This document shows, one piece after another, positions 11,278 through 23,113 of a DNA stretch of 64,000 nucleotides. The notes under the pieces were generated by a model. It searched no databases, had not been told where the DNA came from, and worked only from the letters and a program-made list of their open reading frames with translations. The translations under genes were made by a program, and so were the position numbers. This stretch comes from Neocallimastix lanati (nom. inval.) (Eukaryota; Neocallimastigomycota; Neocallimastigomycetes; Neocallimastigales; Neocallimastigaceae). The first letter of the stretch is position 1, and every line of letters begins with the position of its first letter. The stretch covers positions 309,501 through 373,500 of the forward strand of contig JACVTC010000077.1 of the NCBI GenBank assembly GCA_016946835.1. The letters run 5' to 3'.

Positions 11278-11332
<55 letters not shown>

Positions 11333-11655
11333 TATTAATATTATAAATGTATTTTATTTATATTGTTATAATTAAATTTTATATAATTGATTATAAAAAT
11401 CAATTTAAATTTAATAGTTTTTATATATAAAAAGAAAAATAATAATAAAATGTAATTTAGTGGCAAGAACAACTTTTATGCCTTGAAAAAAAAGTATAAA
11501 TAGTTGTAAATTTTGCTACTAATTTTTAAATATCATCAAATAAAATAAAATAAAATAAAATAAAATAAAATAAATTTATAAATAAAAATAATAAATAAAA
11601 AAATAAAATTTGTGTTTCTTACTTTATTTTTATTTAATTCTCTAAAACCTTAACA
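10786..11655 (+). repeat. 3' LTR of element B
   Basis: Same sequence as the 5' LTR apart from about one base, including the 51-A run and the TATA box (11495-11502). It is followed by TTAT and then directly by element C. Confidence 0.95.
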
Positions 11656-11659
11656 TTAT

Positions 11660-12260
11660 TGATACGGTATTTACCCAAATACCTTAAATTATAATAATTT
11701 TAATATTTCTCCATATAAATATGTTTTAAATCTATTTTATTAATTAATTATTATCTTTATTAACTTTATCAATATTTCCTTTATTATTATATAAATATAT
11801 ATATTATTAATTATTAATATTTTGCTATAAAATAAATATTTTATTATATTCTTATTATATTTTTATTATACATTTGATAAATTTTATTTTATATTATAAA
11901 TTTTTTATTATTTTTATTATTAATATTCATATCTAAAATTTTATTATTATTTTATTGTTACACAAAATTATTTTTAACTAATCAATGTATTACCAAAATT
12001 TATAAAATATTTTGTAATAATATTATTTTAAATCTCTCTCTTTTCTTTTTTTTATGTAATGGAGGAATAAATAAATAAATGAACAAATAAATAAATGGAT
12101 GAATAATATATAGTTAAATAAATTTTTAAATAAATAAATTAATAAATAATCAATAAATAAATAAATAAATATTGTATAAGTTTTTCGTAATTTTTATACG
12201 TCCACTATCTATTTACCAATATATTATTATACATCCATCAATTTCAAAAGTCCTGTACCA
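11660..12260 (+). repeat. 5' LTR of element C
   Basis: Begins TGATACGGTATTT and ends CCTGTACCA. Elements D and E begin with the same TGATACGG, and D ends with the same AAGTCCTGTACCA, so these LTR families are related. Confidence 0.95.
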
Positions 12261-12267
12261 TAATTTC

Positions 12268-12285
12268 TGGCGAGCTATGCAGGAC
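12268..12285 (+). promoter_or_regulatory. Primer-binding site of element C
   Basis: TGGCGAGCTATGCAGGAC, 7 nt after the LTR. Its complement, GTCCTGCATAGCTCGCCA, looks like a tRNA 3' end (T-stem CCTGC, acceptor strand, CCA). Element D has the same 18 bases at 22779-22796. Confidence 0.8.
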
Positions 12286-12417
12286 CAAAGTATAATAATA
12301 TGAAACATTAATAGATAGTAAAAAAGAAAGAAGATTAAATAAAATATTATAAACGAAATAATAATAATAATAATAAAGCAAATAAAATAAAACAGAAAAA
12401 AAAAAAAAACTAAAGAA

Positions 12418-13290
12418 ATGAAGATCAGGGAACTCGAAGAGATTCTACCTCGTCTAAACGAAACAGCAAGAGATGTGGATTCTTGGGGTGATGAATTTGC
12501 TAGGATCATGAGACTAGCAAACATCACTGAACCTATGAACATACATTCCTGGGCTATGGAATGTGTGGAAGGCAAACTAAGAGGTATACTACAAGACTTA
12601 GTAACTACCGACGAAGAAGGGGGAAAGAAGTATCCATCCATCGACCAGATGAAAAAGGCTATAGAAGATGCACTTGAAGTTACTCCCCAGGAAAAATGCA
12701 AGAGACTCCAGAAACTTAGAATCAGAAAGGGTGAAAGTATTCAAAACTTTAACTGGAGGTACAAAAAGCTTTATAATAGTCTTTCCAAACTATACCAATC
12801 TTTCATTACGGTAGACGATTACATTGAATCCATTGCTAGTAGACCTTATGCAAGGTCTCAAGTAATCACCCAAAGGTGTTATGATCTGGAGGATGCCTTC
12901 GAAGAAGCCGAACTAGCCGAAAGGGCTGAAGAAAACTTCCTACGTAAGCCTGAAACTGTTTTAGCAACATTTCAATCCAACCAACCTTATTATTATAAAG
13001 TCAACTACGGAGGTCATCCATTCAAGGGCTTTGGTAACCGAAAATACAACACAAGGGATAACGACCGAAGTGATTATAGGTATGTAAAAGAAAATAAACT
13101 GAAGTCAAATCAAGAACAGACTAGAAGACGCCAAGATAATTCAAACACACATCAACAAAATAATAGAAAATGCTATAAATGTGGTCAAGTGGGACACTAC
13201 TTAAACCAATGTCCTTACTCTTTCAGGGAATTAGCAGAGATGGAAGAAAAAGGCCAACTTCAAAAAGAAAATAAGTCTTTAAACTGGTAA
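12418..13290 (+). CDS. gag: Gag of element C
   Basis: A 290-residue Gag protein. It has an N-terminal capsid-like region (DSWGDEFARIMRLANI; conserved KCKRLQKLRIRKGESIQNFN and YDLEDAFEEAELAERAEE), a basic Asn/Arg-rich linker, and one CCHC knuckle CYKCGQVGHYLNQC near residue 258 for RNA binding. It is about 65% similar by eye to Gag of D, and its tail PYSFRELAEMEEKGQLQ matches the relic at the start of element A. It ends KSLNW across the slippery heptamer. The first in-frame ATG was taken as start; a poly-A stretch lies directly upstream. Confidence 0.9.
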   Translation: MKIRELEEILPRLNETARDVDSWGDEFARIMRLANITEPMNIHSWAMECVEGKLRGILQDLVTTDEEGGKKYPSIDQMKKAIEDALEVTPQEKCKRLQKLRIRKGESIQNFNWRYKKLYNSLSKLYQSFITVDDYIESIASRPYARSQVITQRCYDLEDAFEEAELAERAEENFLRKPETVLATFQSNQPYYYKVNYGGHPFKGFGNRKYNTRDNDRSDYRYVKENKLKSNQEQTRRRQDNSNTHQQNNRKCYKCGQVGHYLNQCPYSFRELAEMEEKGQLQKENKSLNW

Positions 13291-13312
13291 AAGGAAGAAG
13301 GGAAACTTCCTT
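13278..13312 (+). promoter_or_regulatory. -1 frameshift signal between gag and pol of element C
   Basis: TTTAAAC (13278-13284) in phase T-TTA-AAC. After a 6-nt spacer there is a perfect 7-bp hairpin, AAGGAAG (13291-13297) / CTTCCTT (13306-13312), with an 8-nt loop. Pol is in the -1 frame. Confidence 0.85.
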
Positions 13313-13403
13313 TAATCAAACCAACGAAAAGAACCATTTACCACTAGTTCCAAATAATGACATATTAGCAGCGGTAGTAAGAAGAAAGAAAAAGAATAAT
13401 AGT

Positions 13404-16400
13404 ATGGCAGAAACCCCATACTCTTCAAAAGAAAAATCTAGGAAAGGAAAAGCTGCAACAAATACTCAGGATACTACTATGGAGTTTGAATCACCAGTGT
13501 CTACACCTACTACTACAGAAAAGCTTGAAGAAATTGACCTTTCTGTGATAGCTCAGCCATCCATCAAGTCCGTGAAAAGAAAAACCAAATTAGATAAAGA
13601 AAAAGAAATAATAGAAGAAACTGAAACAAGTACTCATCCATCAAGAGATGATCAATCTAAAGAAGTAACAAAAGGAAAACTTCCTAGTGATAAAGCTGAA
13701 GAAGTCAAATCTAAAAGGACATCTACCGAAAAACATATAGCCTTGATGGAAGGAAAGAACAGTTATGATATCTCTGATGACTTAAACAACAAACTAGCTA
13801 ATATCTCCATCACACAGCTATTAGATATAAGTCCTAAGCTTAGATCGGAACTAGTTAAACTACTTAAGCTAAAGGACAGCAATACTCAAGGACAATCTCT
13901 AAACGAAATAGTTCTATCCACTATTTCAAGAAGTGATATCGCCAGTATAAAATGTTATGTTTATGGGATTGAAGGTATAGCTTTCTTGGATACCTGTGCT
14001 AGCTTAAACTTGGTGACAAAGAATTACTTAACAAGGATAAAAGAAAAACAAAACTTGGTACCAATGGGGTACACAAATAATAATATTGTACAAATTTTCT
14101 CTGAGAAGAAATTGGATTCAGAACTCTATCTATTGGATGTCAAAATTGGGGATACCACAATTAAAGATGTATTTAGAGTTGTTGAAAACGATAAAAATAT
14201 CTTCGATATACTTATAGGGTTCAATACATTAAAAGACAATAAATTATTCGTACATCCTATCGACAATCACTTATGCAAGATGCTCAGTGAAGAATCATGG
14301 GATCGTGTGTCTCCTTTAGGGACTGATGAGGAAGAATCGAAGGAGAGTGACGATAATGAGAATCACAATCTTACCAACAATAAAGATGCATCAAGCTCTT
14401 ATGCCTTCTGTCTTGTAAATAAGGTTAAAGATGAGAACTACCATGATGAAACAGATCAAATTGAAGAAGTTAAAGACGGATCCTTAAAGAAACAAGAGTT
14501 GTTGAACAAAGTATTGGATGAATTACCGAGAAAATACAGAAGAAAAGTTAACTCACTATTTCATGAATTCATCATCATCTTAGCAATCAAAATTGATGAA
14601 CTCCAGCCAACGAAACTGCTTCCACATACCATTCAATTAATAGAAAATGCAAAGCCGATCAAGCAGAAAGGATACCGGTTGTCCAAAGTTCAAATTCAAG
14701 CTCTAAAGCAAGAAATAACAAAACTTATAAAAAACAAGTTGATAGAGCCATCCAGCTCCCCTTGGTCGTCTCCAGTAGTACTCGTCCTCAAGAAAAATAA
14801 AAAGTGGAGGATGTGCGTGGACTACCGTAAGCTGAACAATGTTACCATCAAAGATTCCTACGCGTTACCAATTATCGATAGTATTTTATTTTCTATTGGA
14901 AGGAAGGTTATGGTCTTTACTACTATAGATTTATTCTCCGGCTTTCACCAAATTCCAATGAATAAAGAAGACATTCCCAAGACCACTTTTACCACTATGT
15001 TTGGGAACTACCAATTCCGGGTGATGCCGTTCGGACTATGCAATGCTCCTTGTACTTTTCAGAGGGAAATGAACAGAATTTTCTTCCCGCTAATTGGAGT
15101 ATGCATGTTCGTTTATATAGATGACTTGGTGATATTCTCACCATCAATTGAAGAACACATCCAAGATTTAAGAAAAGTCTTTATAATAATCAAGAACAAC
15201 GGATTGAAGATAAACTTAGAAAAATGTCACTTTTTCAAGAAAAAAGTAGAACTTCTTGGACATATTTTATCAGTTGAAGGAGTTGCTCCAATCCCAGGAA
15301 AAACTGAAATTATTCACAACTGGTTGCCTCCCAAGAATATAACTCAACTACGGTCCTTTTTAGGTGCTGTAGGCTACTACAGAAAATTTATATTCAACTT
15401 TGCGAAGATGGCTAGACCACTATATAAACTGCTGAAAAAGGGTACTGATTTCGAATGGAATACAGAACAAGAAAATAGCTTCCAAGAACTTAAAGATAGA
15501 CTTGTGAAGGCACCTATATTAATTATGCCTGACTTCGAAAAGCCTTTCATCATCCGTACAGACGCCTCTTATGATGGTATCGGTGGCGTTCTATTACAAA
15601 AAGAGGAAGATGGTAAGGAAAAACCCATCCATTTCATTAGCCGTTCATTAAAACCTTCCGAAAAGAATTACTCTATCACCGACTTAGAAGGAACAGCTGC
15701 ATTCTATAGCGTAAAGAAATTCAAACCTTACATCTCTAGCAATAACTGTTCCACTATCCTCTATACAGACCACAAACCACTAGTTAGTTTATTCACCTCC
15801 AAAGAACCCAACAACGCAAGGCAAACGCGCTGGGTATTACTCTTATCAATGTTGAAGGTTCGTGTTCAATATGAACCTGGTAAAAAGAATGTTATCGCAG
15901 ACGCTCTCTCGAGGATGCCATCCATCAAAAGCGATATATTAGCAACTACAACCGTGAGTGTAAATAGTGAAACAGATGAAAACAACTTATTAAATCTATT
16001 AAAAGACAAGTTTACTTTAATAAATGGAGAAAAATTTTATAAAGACAATGGAATGCTAAGAAAAGTTATAGATAACCCAGAGGAAAAAGTCAAACTTATT
16101 CTTAAGGCCCATGGTATCGGTCACGAAGGTACTTTCAAGACATACAACCGCTTGAAAAGAGATTACTATTGGACCAACATGATACAAGATGTTAAATACA
16201 TGGTCAGGACCTGTAAAACTTGTCAACTCTTTAAGCCACAAACATTTAACTATCAACCTGAAGATACAGCCACGAAACCCGGTCTTCCATTTACCAAGGT
16301 AGGTCTAGACATTGTAGGACCTTTACCAGTTACTCAGAAAGGTAATCAATACATTATAGTTTTAGTAGATTACCTGACTAAGTGGGTTGAAACTGAACCC

Positions 16401-17129
16401 ACTAAGAACATTGAATCAGATGACGTTATCCAATTTCTATCCAAAGTCTTTGCTCGACATGGAACGCCTGAGATTTTAATAACGGACAATGGACCCCAAT
16501 TCTGTTCGGACAAAACGAAAGCTTTTCTCGACTTGTATGGAGTTTACGTACACTATATTACAACATACCATCCAGAATCCAACGGCGAAGTCGAAAATAG
16601 AAATAAAGAAATTGGCAAGTACTTGAGAATTCTTTGTAATCGCAACACTACCATTTGGGATGAGATGCTACCAAGCGCTTTATGGGCTATTCGCACCTGT
16701 AAGAATGAAACTACTAAGTTTTCCAGTTTTGAGTTGTTATATGGACGTCGCGATTTACAACCCTTTGAATTAACACTGAACTTAGACAAGAAAGAAGAAT
16801 ACGAAAGTGAAGAAGAATTTTTAATAAGAAGATTTACTAAACATTATGCCTGGATTAAAGAAGCCATTAACAACATTAATACTGCTAACAAGTTATGGGA
16901 AGACAGGCGAAAACAAATGAAGAGAATGAAGGCTGAATATAACCCTGGTGATCTTGTCCTTGTCAAACTTATTAACCGAAGAAAATTAGACCCATTCTTC
17001 CTTGGCCCTATGAAAATAGTTAAGAAGAAATTTAACACGGTCACACTTTGCGATCCTGTAACTAATGAAATCGCTGAGAGAAATGTTCACTTAAAGAACA
17101 TTGTACCATACAGACTATGTGAAGTATAG
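13404..17129 (+). CDS. pol: Pol polyprotein of element C
   Basis: 1241 residues from the first ATG, though entry by frameshift from gag is more likely. In order: a Lys/Glu/Thr-rich linker, an aspartic protease with a DTC active-site triplet (FLDTCASLN, about residue 194), reverse transcriptase (MCVDYRKLN near 470, YIDD near 570), RNase H (IRTDASYDGIGG near 716, YTDHKPL near 786), the integrase HHCC finger (HGIGHEGTF...CKTCQLF, about 902-940), the D-D-E core (DIVGPLP, ITDNGPQF, HPESNGEVENRNKEIG, about 968-1070) and a GPM variant of the GPF/Y module near 1200 (DPFFLGPMKIVKKKF). The integrase is very close to that of D. The stop codon lies inside a hairpin just before the polypurine tract. Confidence 0.95.
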   Translation: MAETPYSSKEKSRKGKAATNTQDTTMEFESPVSTPTTTEKLEEIDLSVIAQPSIKSVKRKTKLDKEKEIIEETETSTHPSRDDQSKEVTKGKLPSDKAEEVKSKRTSTEKHIALMEGKNSYDISDDLNNKLANISITQLLDISPKLRSELVKLLKLKDSNTQGQSLNEIVLSTISRSDIASIKCYVYGIEGIAFLDTCASLNLVTKNYLTRIKEKQNLVPMGYTNNNIVQIFSEKKLDSELYLLDVKIGDTTIKDVFRVVENDKNIFDILIGFNTLKDNKLFVHPIDNHLCKMLSEESWDRVSPLGTDEEESKESDDNENHNLTNNKDASSSYAFCLVNKVKDENYHDETDQIEEVKDGSLKKQELLNKVLDELPRKYRRKVNSLFHEFIIILAIKIDELQPTKLLPHTIQLIENAKPIKQKGYRLSKVQIQALKQEITKLIKNKLIEPSSSPWSSPVVLVLKKNKKWRMCVDYRKLNNVTIKDSYALPIIDSILFSIGRKVMVFTTIDLFSGFHQIPMNKEDIPKTTFTTMFGNYQFRVMPFGLCNAPCTFQREMNRIFFPLIGVCMFVYIDDLVIFSPSIEEHIQDLRKVFIIIKNNGLKINLEKCHFFKKKVELLGHILSVEGVAPIPGKTEIIHNWLPPKNITQLRSFLGAVGYYRKFIFNFAKMARPLYKLLKKGTDFEWNTEQENSFQELKDRLVKAPILIMPDFEKPFIIRTDASYDGIGGVLLQKEEDGKEKPIHFISRSLKPSEKNYSITDLEGTAAFYSVKKFKPYISSNNCSTILYTDHKPLVSLFTSKEPNNARQTRWVLLLSMLKVRVQYEPGKKNVIADALSRMPSIKSDILATTTVSVNSETDENNLLNLLKDKFTLINGEKFYKDNGMLRKVIDNPEEKVKLILKAHGIGHEGTFKTYNRLKRDYYWTNMIQDVKYMVRTCKTCQLFKPQTFNYQPEDTATKPGLPFTKVGLDIVGPLPVTQKGNQYIIVLVDYLTKWVETEPTKNIESDDVIQFLSKVFARHGTPEILITDNGPQFCSDKTKAFLDLYGVYVHYITTYHPESNGEVENRNKEIGKYLRILCNRNTTIWDEMLPSALWAIRTCKNETTKFSSFELLYGRRDLQPFELTLNLDKKEEYESEEEFLIRRFTKHYAWIKEAINNINTANKLWEDRRKQMKRMKAEYNPGDLVLVKLINRRKLDPFFLGPMKIVKKKFNTVTLCDPVTNEIAERNVHLKNIVPYRLCEV

Positions 17130-17149
17130 ACTTCAAGGGACGAAGTCTA
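17127..17149 (+). other. Hairpin across the pol stop of element C
   Basis: TAGACTTC (17127-17134) pairs perfectly with GAAGTCTA (17142-17149) around a 7-nt loop. The first TAG is the pol stop codon, and the polypurine tract follows 8 nt later. Element D has the same hairpin with a 6-bp stem (28128-28145). Confidence 0.65.
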
Positions 17150-17167
17150 AACTTAACGGGGGCATCA

Positions 17168-17767
17168 TGATACGGTATTTACCCAAATACCTTAAATTAT
17201 AATAATTTTAATATTTCTCCATATAAATATGTTTTAAATCTATTTTATTAATTAATTATTATCTTTATTAACTTTATCAATATTTCCTTTATTATTATAT
17301 AAATATATATATTATTAATTATTAATATTTTGCTATAAAATAAATATTTTATTATATTCTTATTATATTTTTATTATACATTTGATAAATTTTATTTTAT
17401 ATTATAAATTTTTTATTATTTTTATTATTAATATTCATATCTAAAATTTTATTATTATTTTATTGTTACACAAAATTATTTTTAACTAATCAATGTATTA
17501 CCAAAATTTATAAAATATTTTGTAATAATATTATTTTAAATCTCTCTCTTTTCTTTTTTTATGTAATGGAGGAATAAATAAATAAATGAACAAATAAATA
17601 AATGGATGAATAATATATAGTTAAATAAATTTTTAAATAAATAAATTAATAAATAATCAATAAATAAATAAATAAATATTGTATAAGTTTTTCGTAATTT
17701 TTATACGTCCACTATCTATTTACCAATATATTATTATACATCCATCAATTTCAAAAGTCCTGTACCA
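17168..17767 (+). repeat. 3' LTR of element C
   Basis: 600 bp, identical to the 5' LTR apart from one T in a T-run. It is followed by TTAT and then the F solo LTR. Confidence 0.95.
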
Positions 17768-17771
17768 TTAT

Positions 17772-18756
17772 TGATAAATAACAAAATTATTAAATTAAAA
17801 TAAATAATAAAAAACAAATTCTTGTTAAAGTTTTCTAACTTAACCCAAAATTAATCCATTCTAAAAAAAAAAATTAAATCCATATTTAAGAAAAATTAAT
17901 TAAATAAAGATAATTAAAATAAAATAATAATAAATTAATTAATCATTAATAATTTTAATTAAAAACTAAAATAAATTAATAAATAATATTTTTCTAAGAC
18001 TACAAATAAACAAAATAATAAACAAATTTAATAAATTATAAATAACAAATAAACAAACTTATAAACATCTCAAAATTAAAATTAACTAGTTAAATAATTT
18101 TTTAAGTTACTTTTATTTAAAATAATGATTATTTTATTTATTTTATAACTCAACTTTTATAAACAAATTGTAATTAAAATAACATTTTAAAACTCATCTT
18201 TATCAACATTTTAATTGTAAATATTGTTTAATTTAATGATAAATTATTCTTTATTTCTCTTTTATTAATTTTATTATTTTTAATGTAAATAGTTTAAAAT
18301 CAAAGAAAAATATAAAAACATGTAAATATTTCTTATAAATTATTCTTTATTATTAATTATTTAATAAATTATTATAGATATTTTATTAGTTTTTAATAAT
18401 CAATTTTTATGATTATTAATTAGTTAATAAATTATTATAAATATTTTATTAGTTATTAATAATCAATTTTATTATTAAAATTTAAAATAAATTAGTATAA
18501 ATAATAAATATTTCATTTTATTATTTTATTAGTTTTTAACAATTATTTTATTAATTTAAACAAAATTAATTATTAAATAAATAAAGATTAATATTAAAAT
18601 AAAAATAAATTTTTTTAATAAAACATTTTTGTGTTTAATAATAAAACATATTTATTTTTTTTAAATTCCTTAAATCAATTTTTATTCAGTATTTATCCTT
18701 TTATTCACTTCTGCAAAATTTAATTTTTGTAGATTAAGAATATTAGGTATAAATCA
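17772..18756 (+). repeat. Solo LTR of family F
   Basis: Begins TGATAAATAAC and ends GGTATAAATCA, with TTAT on both sides. It holds a TATA-like box (near 18311) and no coding sequence. A partial copy of its right 60% lies at 29672-30193, just outside the stack, which supports its being a dispersed repeat. A solo LTR is what remains after LTR-LTR recombination of a full element. Confidence 0.75.
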
Positions 18757-18759
18757 TTA

Positions 18760-19440
18760 TGATACGGAACTAACTAATAATTCATATTATACTATTGGAA
18801 ATTATAATTAAGTTTAATAACTTTATGTATTAAATATTTTAAACTATTTTTATAATTCCAAAATTTTATTCTTAATTTAAAATAATTATATAGATTATCA
18901 AATTAAATCGATTAATGACTAATTATTAAAAAATTATTATTTAATTAAATTGATTAATGACTAATTATTAAAAAAATCATTATTTAATTAAATTGATTAA
19001 TGACTAATTATTAAATAATTATTATCTTATATTAATTAAATTGTTTTATTATTATATTTAATTATTATTAATATTAAATTGTTTCAAGAATTATATTATC
19101 AAAAATATTACCAATAATTTTATTATTAAATTTTTTAATTTTATCATTAATATTATTTGTCATTAAAGATAATATTAATTATATTAGTATTAATATTTTT
19201 ATTATTAAAATAACTCTTAAAAAATATTATTTAAAATCACATGTAATAATTATACTAATAAGAATTAAAATAATTTAAATTATTATAAAAATTCATGTAG
19301 TAAAAAAGTATAAAAGAAAAAGAAAATACTTAATAAAAAAGGAGGAGTTAAAAAAATAAAAAACGGAAAGTGAAATTAAATTATTAACTAATATATTATT
19401 TTCATTTTTTTTTTTTGAAGTTTATTGTGTACCTGCACCA
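18760..19440 (+). repeat. Solo LTR of family E
   Basis: Begins TGATACGGAACTAAC (start shared with C and D) and ends ACCTGCACCA. ATTA flanks both sides. A TATA-like box lies near 19309. Three tandem copies of a unit of about 50 bp around ATTAATGACTAATTATTAAA lie at about 18902-19015. Confidence 0.75.
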
Positions 19441-19446
19441 ATTATG

Positions 19447-20293
19447 TGTTACGGTACAATTAAATAAAGAAAAATTAAACTATTTAAAGAAAATATTAAA
19501 GTAAAAAATATCATTAACAATTATAAATAAATAATAAAAATTTGAATATTAAAATATTAGTTATAGAATATTATAAAGTTAAATAAAAATAATTAGATGT
19601 ATTAAAAAATCATGTATTAATTATATTATTTAATATTGTAAAATTTTTATATAATATTTTAATAATTTAGAAAATTTAAGTTTATTATATTTTTATTATT
19701 ATATTTTTATTATTAAATTTTTATTATTAAATTTTTATTATTAATTTTTTTTATTTTTATTTTTAATCCAATCAAATAAATATTTTATTAGTATAAAAAA
19801 GAACAAAGTAACACAATACTTTTGTTCTCTCCCTTTTTTTCTTACGACTTTATTATTATATTATTTTTTTAATATTTTCTAAAAGTTAAATAATAAATTA
19901 AATAGTTTAAAATAAATTAAAATTTATTAAATAGTTTTTTCTAAATTTAATGTTTTAAAAGTGTTTAATTAATAGTTTTTTGTGTTTAGTGTATAATATT
20001 AAGATAAGTATAGTATAAAATTAGTTTAGTAATAGATTAGTTGTATTAAACATTTTATAGAAATAGTAATAGATTTAGAGAAATTGTTTAGTTTAGATTA
20101 GAATAGTTTAGATTAAGATATTAGTTTAAGTTATTTTAACTTAGTTTAGATTCTTTTAGATTAGGATAGTTTAGACTAAAATTAGAGTAGTTTATTAATT
20201 AATTTAGGTTTAGAATTAGAGAATAATATTTTAAATTTTTCCTTATTATTAGAATATATTATTTTATTAATAAAATCTTCAGATCTTGAACCA
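19447..20293 (+). repeat. Solo LTR of family G
   Basis: Begins TGTTACGGTACAATT and ends GATCTTGAACCA, with TATG on both sides. The ACGG start and ACCA end resemble the C/D/E group. A TATA-like box (TATAAAAAA) lies at about 19792. No coding sequence. Confidence 0.7.
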
Positions 20294-20297
20294 TATG

Positions 20298-21262
20298 TGT
20301 GTAAGAATCTATAATTATTTTTAAATAAAATAATTATATTTTCTTAGTTAAGTTATAATTATAACTTTATTTAATTATATAATATTTATTCATTTAAATA
20401 TTATTAATAATTTATTAAACTCAATATTAAATAATCATTAATTTAATACAACAAATTTATTTAATTAATTATTATTTATACATTTATAAATAATTATAGT
20501 TTATTTAATTATATATTTAATTATTAAATTTATTAGTCTTAGTTTATTTATTTAATTAAATTGTAAACAAATATATTATGTATTCTAATATGAACTTAAT
20601 AATGTATTCTGTATTTTGTTTATTAATATCATTATTATGTTATTTTCCATATTTGTAAATTTATGATTTTATGGTCGAAATATCTTTTATTATTTTATTC
20701 TTTTATTTTCGATCAATTAAATTAGATTAGCTAATCGGTCAATTAGGGTTTTTCCCAATCACTTTTTAAAAGTAATTGGTTTTACCTAATTGATACGATG
20801 ATCGATATGGATAGAATATCGATCAAAAATCTTATCTAGGTTTTTCTCTCTAATCTTTTCCTAGATAAGAGATTTGTTAAGATTAGAAAACATTTTTTAA
20901 TTTAACCTTATTTTTCAAAAAAGTATAAATAAAGCTCTTGAATTCTCTTTGAGAAATCAAGAGTTATTATTATAACAATTATAATATAGTAATAACATTA
21001 ATAAATTTTTTATATTTCTATTTTAATAAAGTAAGTTTTAATAAAAAACAAATTTAAAAAAAATAAAATAAAATAATCTTTTCTCTTTGACTATTTTGTG
21101 TTATTAGTTTATTATAATTAGTTATAATAAACTCTCTCTTATAGAAGATAAGTATATTTATCTTTTTTTTGTTTTCTCAATTTAATAATAATTATTATTT
21201 AGTTATTATTAAGTTGTAGTTAATAATTTAATTCTAATTAATTTTATAATTAAATTATTACA
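20298..21262 (+). repeat. Probable solo LTR H
   Basis: Begins TGTGTAAGAATC straight after the TATG that closes G. It has a TATA box TATAAATA at 20924-20931 in the same AAAAGTATAAATA setting as the B and J LTRs. The right end is uncertain. I place it at TTATTACA because the bases that follow, ATG or AATG, may be a decayed TATG. The alternative is a single 1.8-kb unit running on to 22103. Confidence 0.45.
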
Positions 21263-21265
21263 ATG

Positions 21266-22103
21266 TGGTAAAGAACGAACATATAATGGATTATTAATTA
21301 GAATTTCAACTTACTTTAGAATCCATTATATTATTCTTTACTTAATATTACTTTACTATATTTTCTATACTAAAATATTTTCTAAATATATTTATTTTTT
21401 TTATATTTTTATTAAAAGTTTCTAAAATATTATCAATAATTCTATATTTTTATTATTAATATCAATATCTATAATTTAACCTTAAATTTTATTATTTTAT
21501 TAAAGTGTTTATTATCAATATTAATATTTTATTTTTATTTTCAAATATATTATTATATTATTATTATATTGTATCAATATTAAAATTGTATTCTTTTTAG
21601 TATTTTATTTTATTTTTAAATTGATTATTTTATATTTTTATTCCCCACAAATAAAATCAAATCTTAATTGATTAATAATAAATATTAAATATATTATAGT
21701 TTTTAAATTTATTTTATATAAAATATAAGAATATTATATTAACATTCTTGATTAAAATAACTTTATTTTTCTGTAAAATCTTTTTAAATTTTGTTTGTTA
21801 CTTTTCGTATATATTAAATAATTTAGTTTTAGTATATGAAAAATAATATAAAATTATGTAAACAAAATTTATTAAAATAAAAATACTTATGAATTAGTTA
21901 ATTTAAATTAATATAAAATTTTAAGTAATTAGTAATAGTAAATATTTTTTTTTAAATATGATAATAAAATGTAGAAAGGCTTTACATATTTATTTTTTCA
22001 AAAAGTATAAATAAGTGAAGTTTTTCAATAATTAAAATGTAGACAGAAAAAATATTAAAAATAAATAATTAAATAAAATTCTAATAAAACCCGAACCATA
22101 ACA
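21266..22103 (+). repeat. Probable solo LTR I
   Basis: Begins TGGTAAAGAACGAAC and ends GAACCATAACA, followed by TATG. A second TATA box (TATAAATA, 22006-22013) suggests an LTR distinct from H. The left boundary is inferred. Confidence 0.45.
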
Positions 22104-22844
22104 TATGTGATACGGAACAATCTAATATTGCTTATATTATTTAATTTATTATTTTATATTTGTTTTTATTTCTTTTATATTATTTTTATTTTATATCTTT
22201 ATTTTTATTTTAAATTTTTATTTGTATTTTTACTTTTACTTTATTTTTATTTTAATTTTTATTATATTATTTTTATCTTATATTTTATTTTTATTTTATA
22301 TTTTTATTTTTATTTTTACTTTTATTTTTACTTTAATTTTTATTATTTTTATATATTATTTTATTATTTTTTATATTTTATTTTAATTAATTAAAAATTT
22401 ATTTGAACCAATAAAAAAACTTCATTAAATTCTATAAATAACTTGTAAAATCAAAAAATATTAAAAACTCTCTCTCAAAATTTTATAAATTAAATTTTAG
22501 AATAAAATAAGGTAAAATAAATTAAGGGTGTTTTAATTTAGTGTTAAGCTGTGTTGTTAATATAATAGTTTTAAGTTTAAATAATAATTAAGTTAGTTAA
22601 GGGGTTTAAAATAAAATAAAAGAGAGCTTAGTTAATATTTAAAAACATTAGAATATTAATGTTGAGTTTAATTAGTTTAGATAATATTCGGAAATAAATA
22701 AATAAGTTTAATTAGAATTAATTAGAATATATTATTATTGAAAATAAATAAATGAAAAGTCCTGTACCATAAAAATTTTGGCGAGCTATGCAGGACAAGA
22801 CAATAATAATATGAAAATAATTAATTCAATAATTTAGAATAGAC

Positions 22845-22883
<39 letters not shown>

Positions 22884-23043
22884 AGTATAAATTAATAATA
22901 ACAATAATATAAGAAATTTTATAAATTGAAAGAATAAAATATAGTTAAAGTAATAAATAATTGAATAATAATTAATTTAGTGTGTAGAATTTTAATAAAT
23001 ATATTTATATATAATAGTGATAGTAGTAATAGTGAGTTATAAA

Positions 23044-23113
<70 letters not shown>

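Larger units (their letters stand above)
3591..11655 (+). mobile_element. Element B: Ty3/gypsy retrotransposon, looks whole
   Basis: About 8.07 kb, with 871- and 870-bp LTRs, 4-bp target duplication TTAT, a primer-binding site, a long structured leader, gag (5858-6769), pol (6952-10767) and a polypurine tract (CGGGGCAT, ending just before the 3' LTR). Both reading frames are open, and as I read them the two LTRs differ by about one base, so insertion was very recent. A solo LTR of the same family lies at 28838-29654. Element J is a cousin with the same 12-base primer-binding-site core. Confidence 0.95.
11660..17767 (+). mobile_element. Element C: Ty3/gypsy retrotransposon, looks whole
   Basis: About 6.1 kb, with LTRs of 601 and 600 bp that differ by one T in a T-run as I read them, TTAT on both sides, a primer-binding site, gag (12418-13290), pol (13404-17129) and a polypurine tract (GGGGG, 17158-17162). 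Both frames are open, so insertion was very recent. Its codon and base usage is less AT-extreme than in B, D or J, with C-ending codons common in pol. Confidence 0.95.

Noticed and set aside
20298-22103. One 1.8-kb element instead of two solo LTRs H and I
   Set aside because: Two separate TATA boxes in the same setting and a possible decayed TATG between them favour two units, though the single-unit reading is not excluded.
22107-22394. Phe/Tyr/Leu-rich open frame in the 5' LTR of D and its twin at 28165-28458
   Set aside because: It is a translation of the pyrimidine-rich LTR itself, occurs in both LTRs and differs by a 6-bp repeat unit. No real protein feature.
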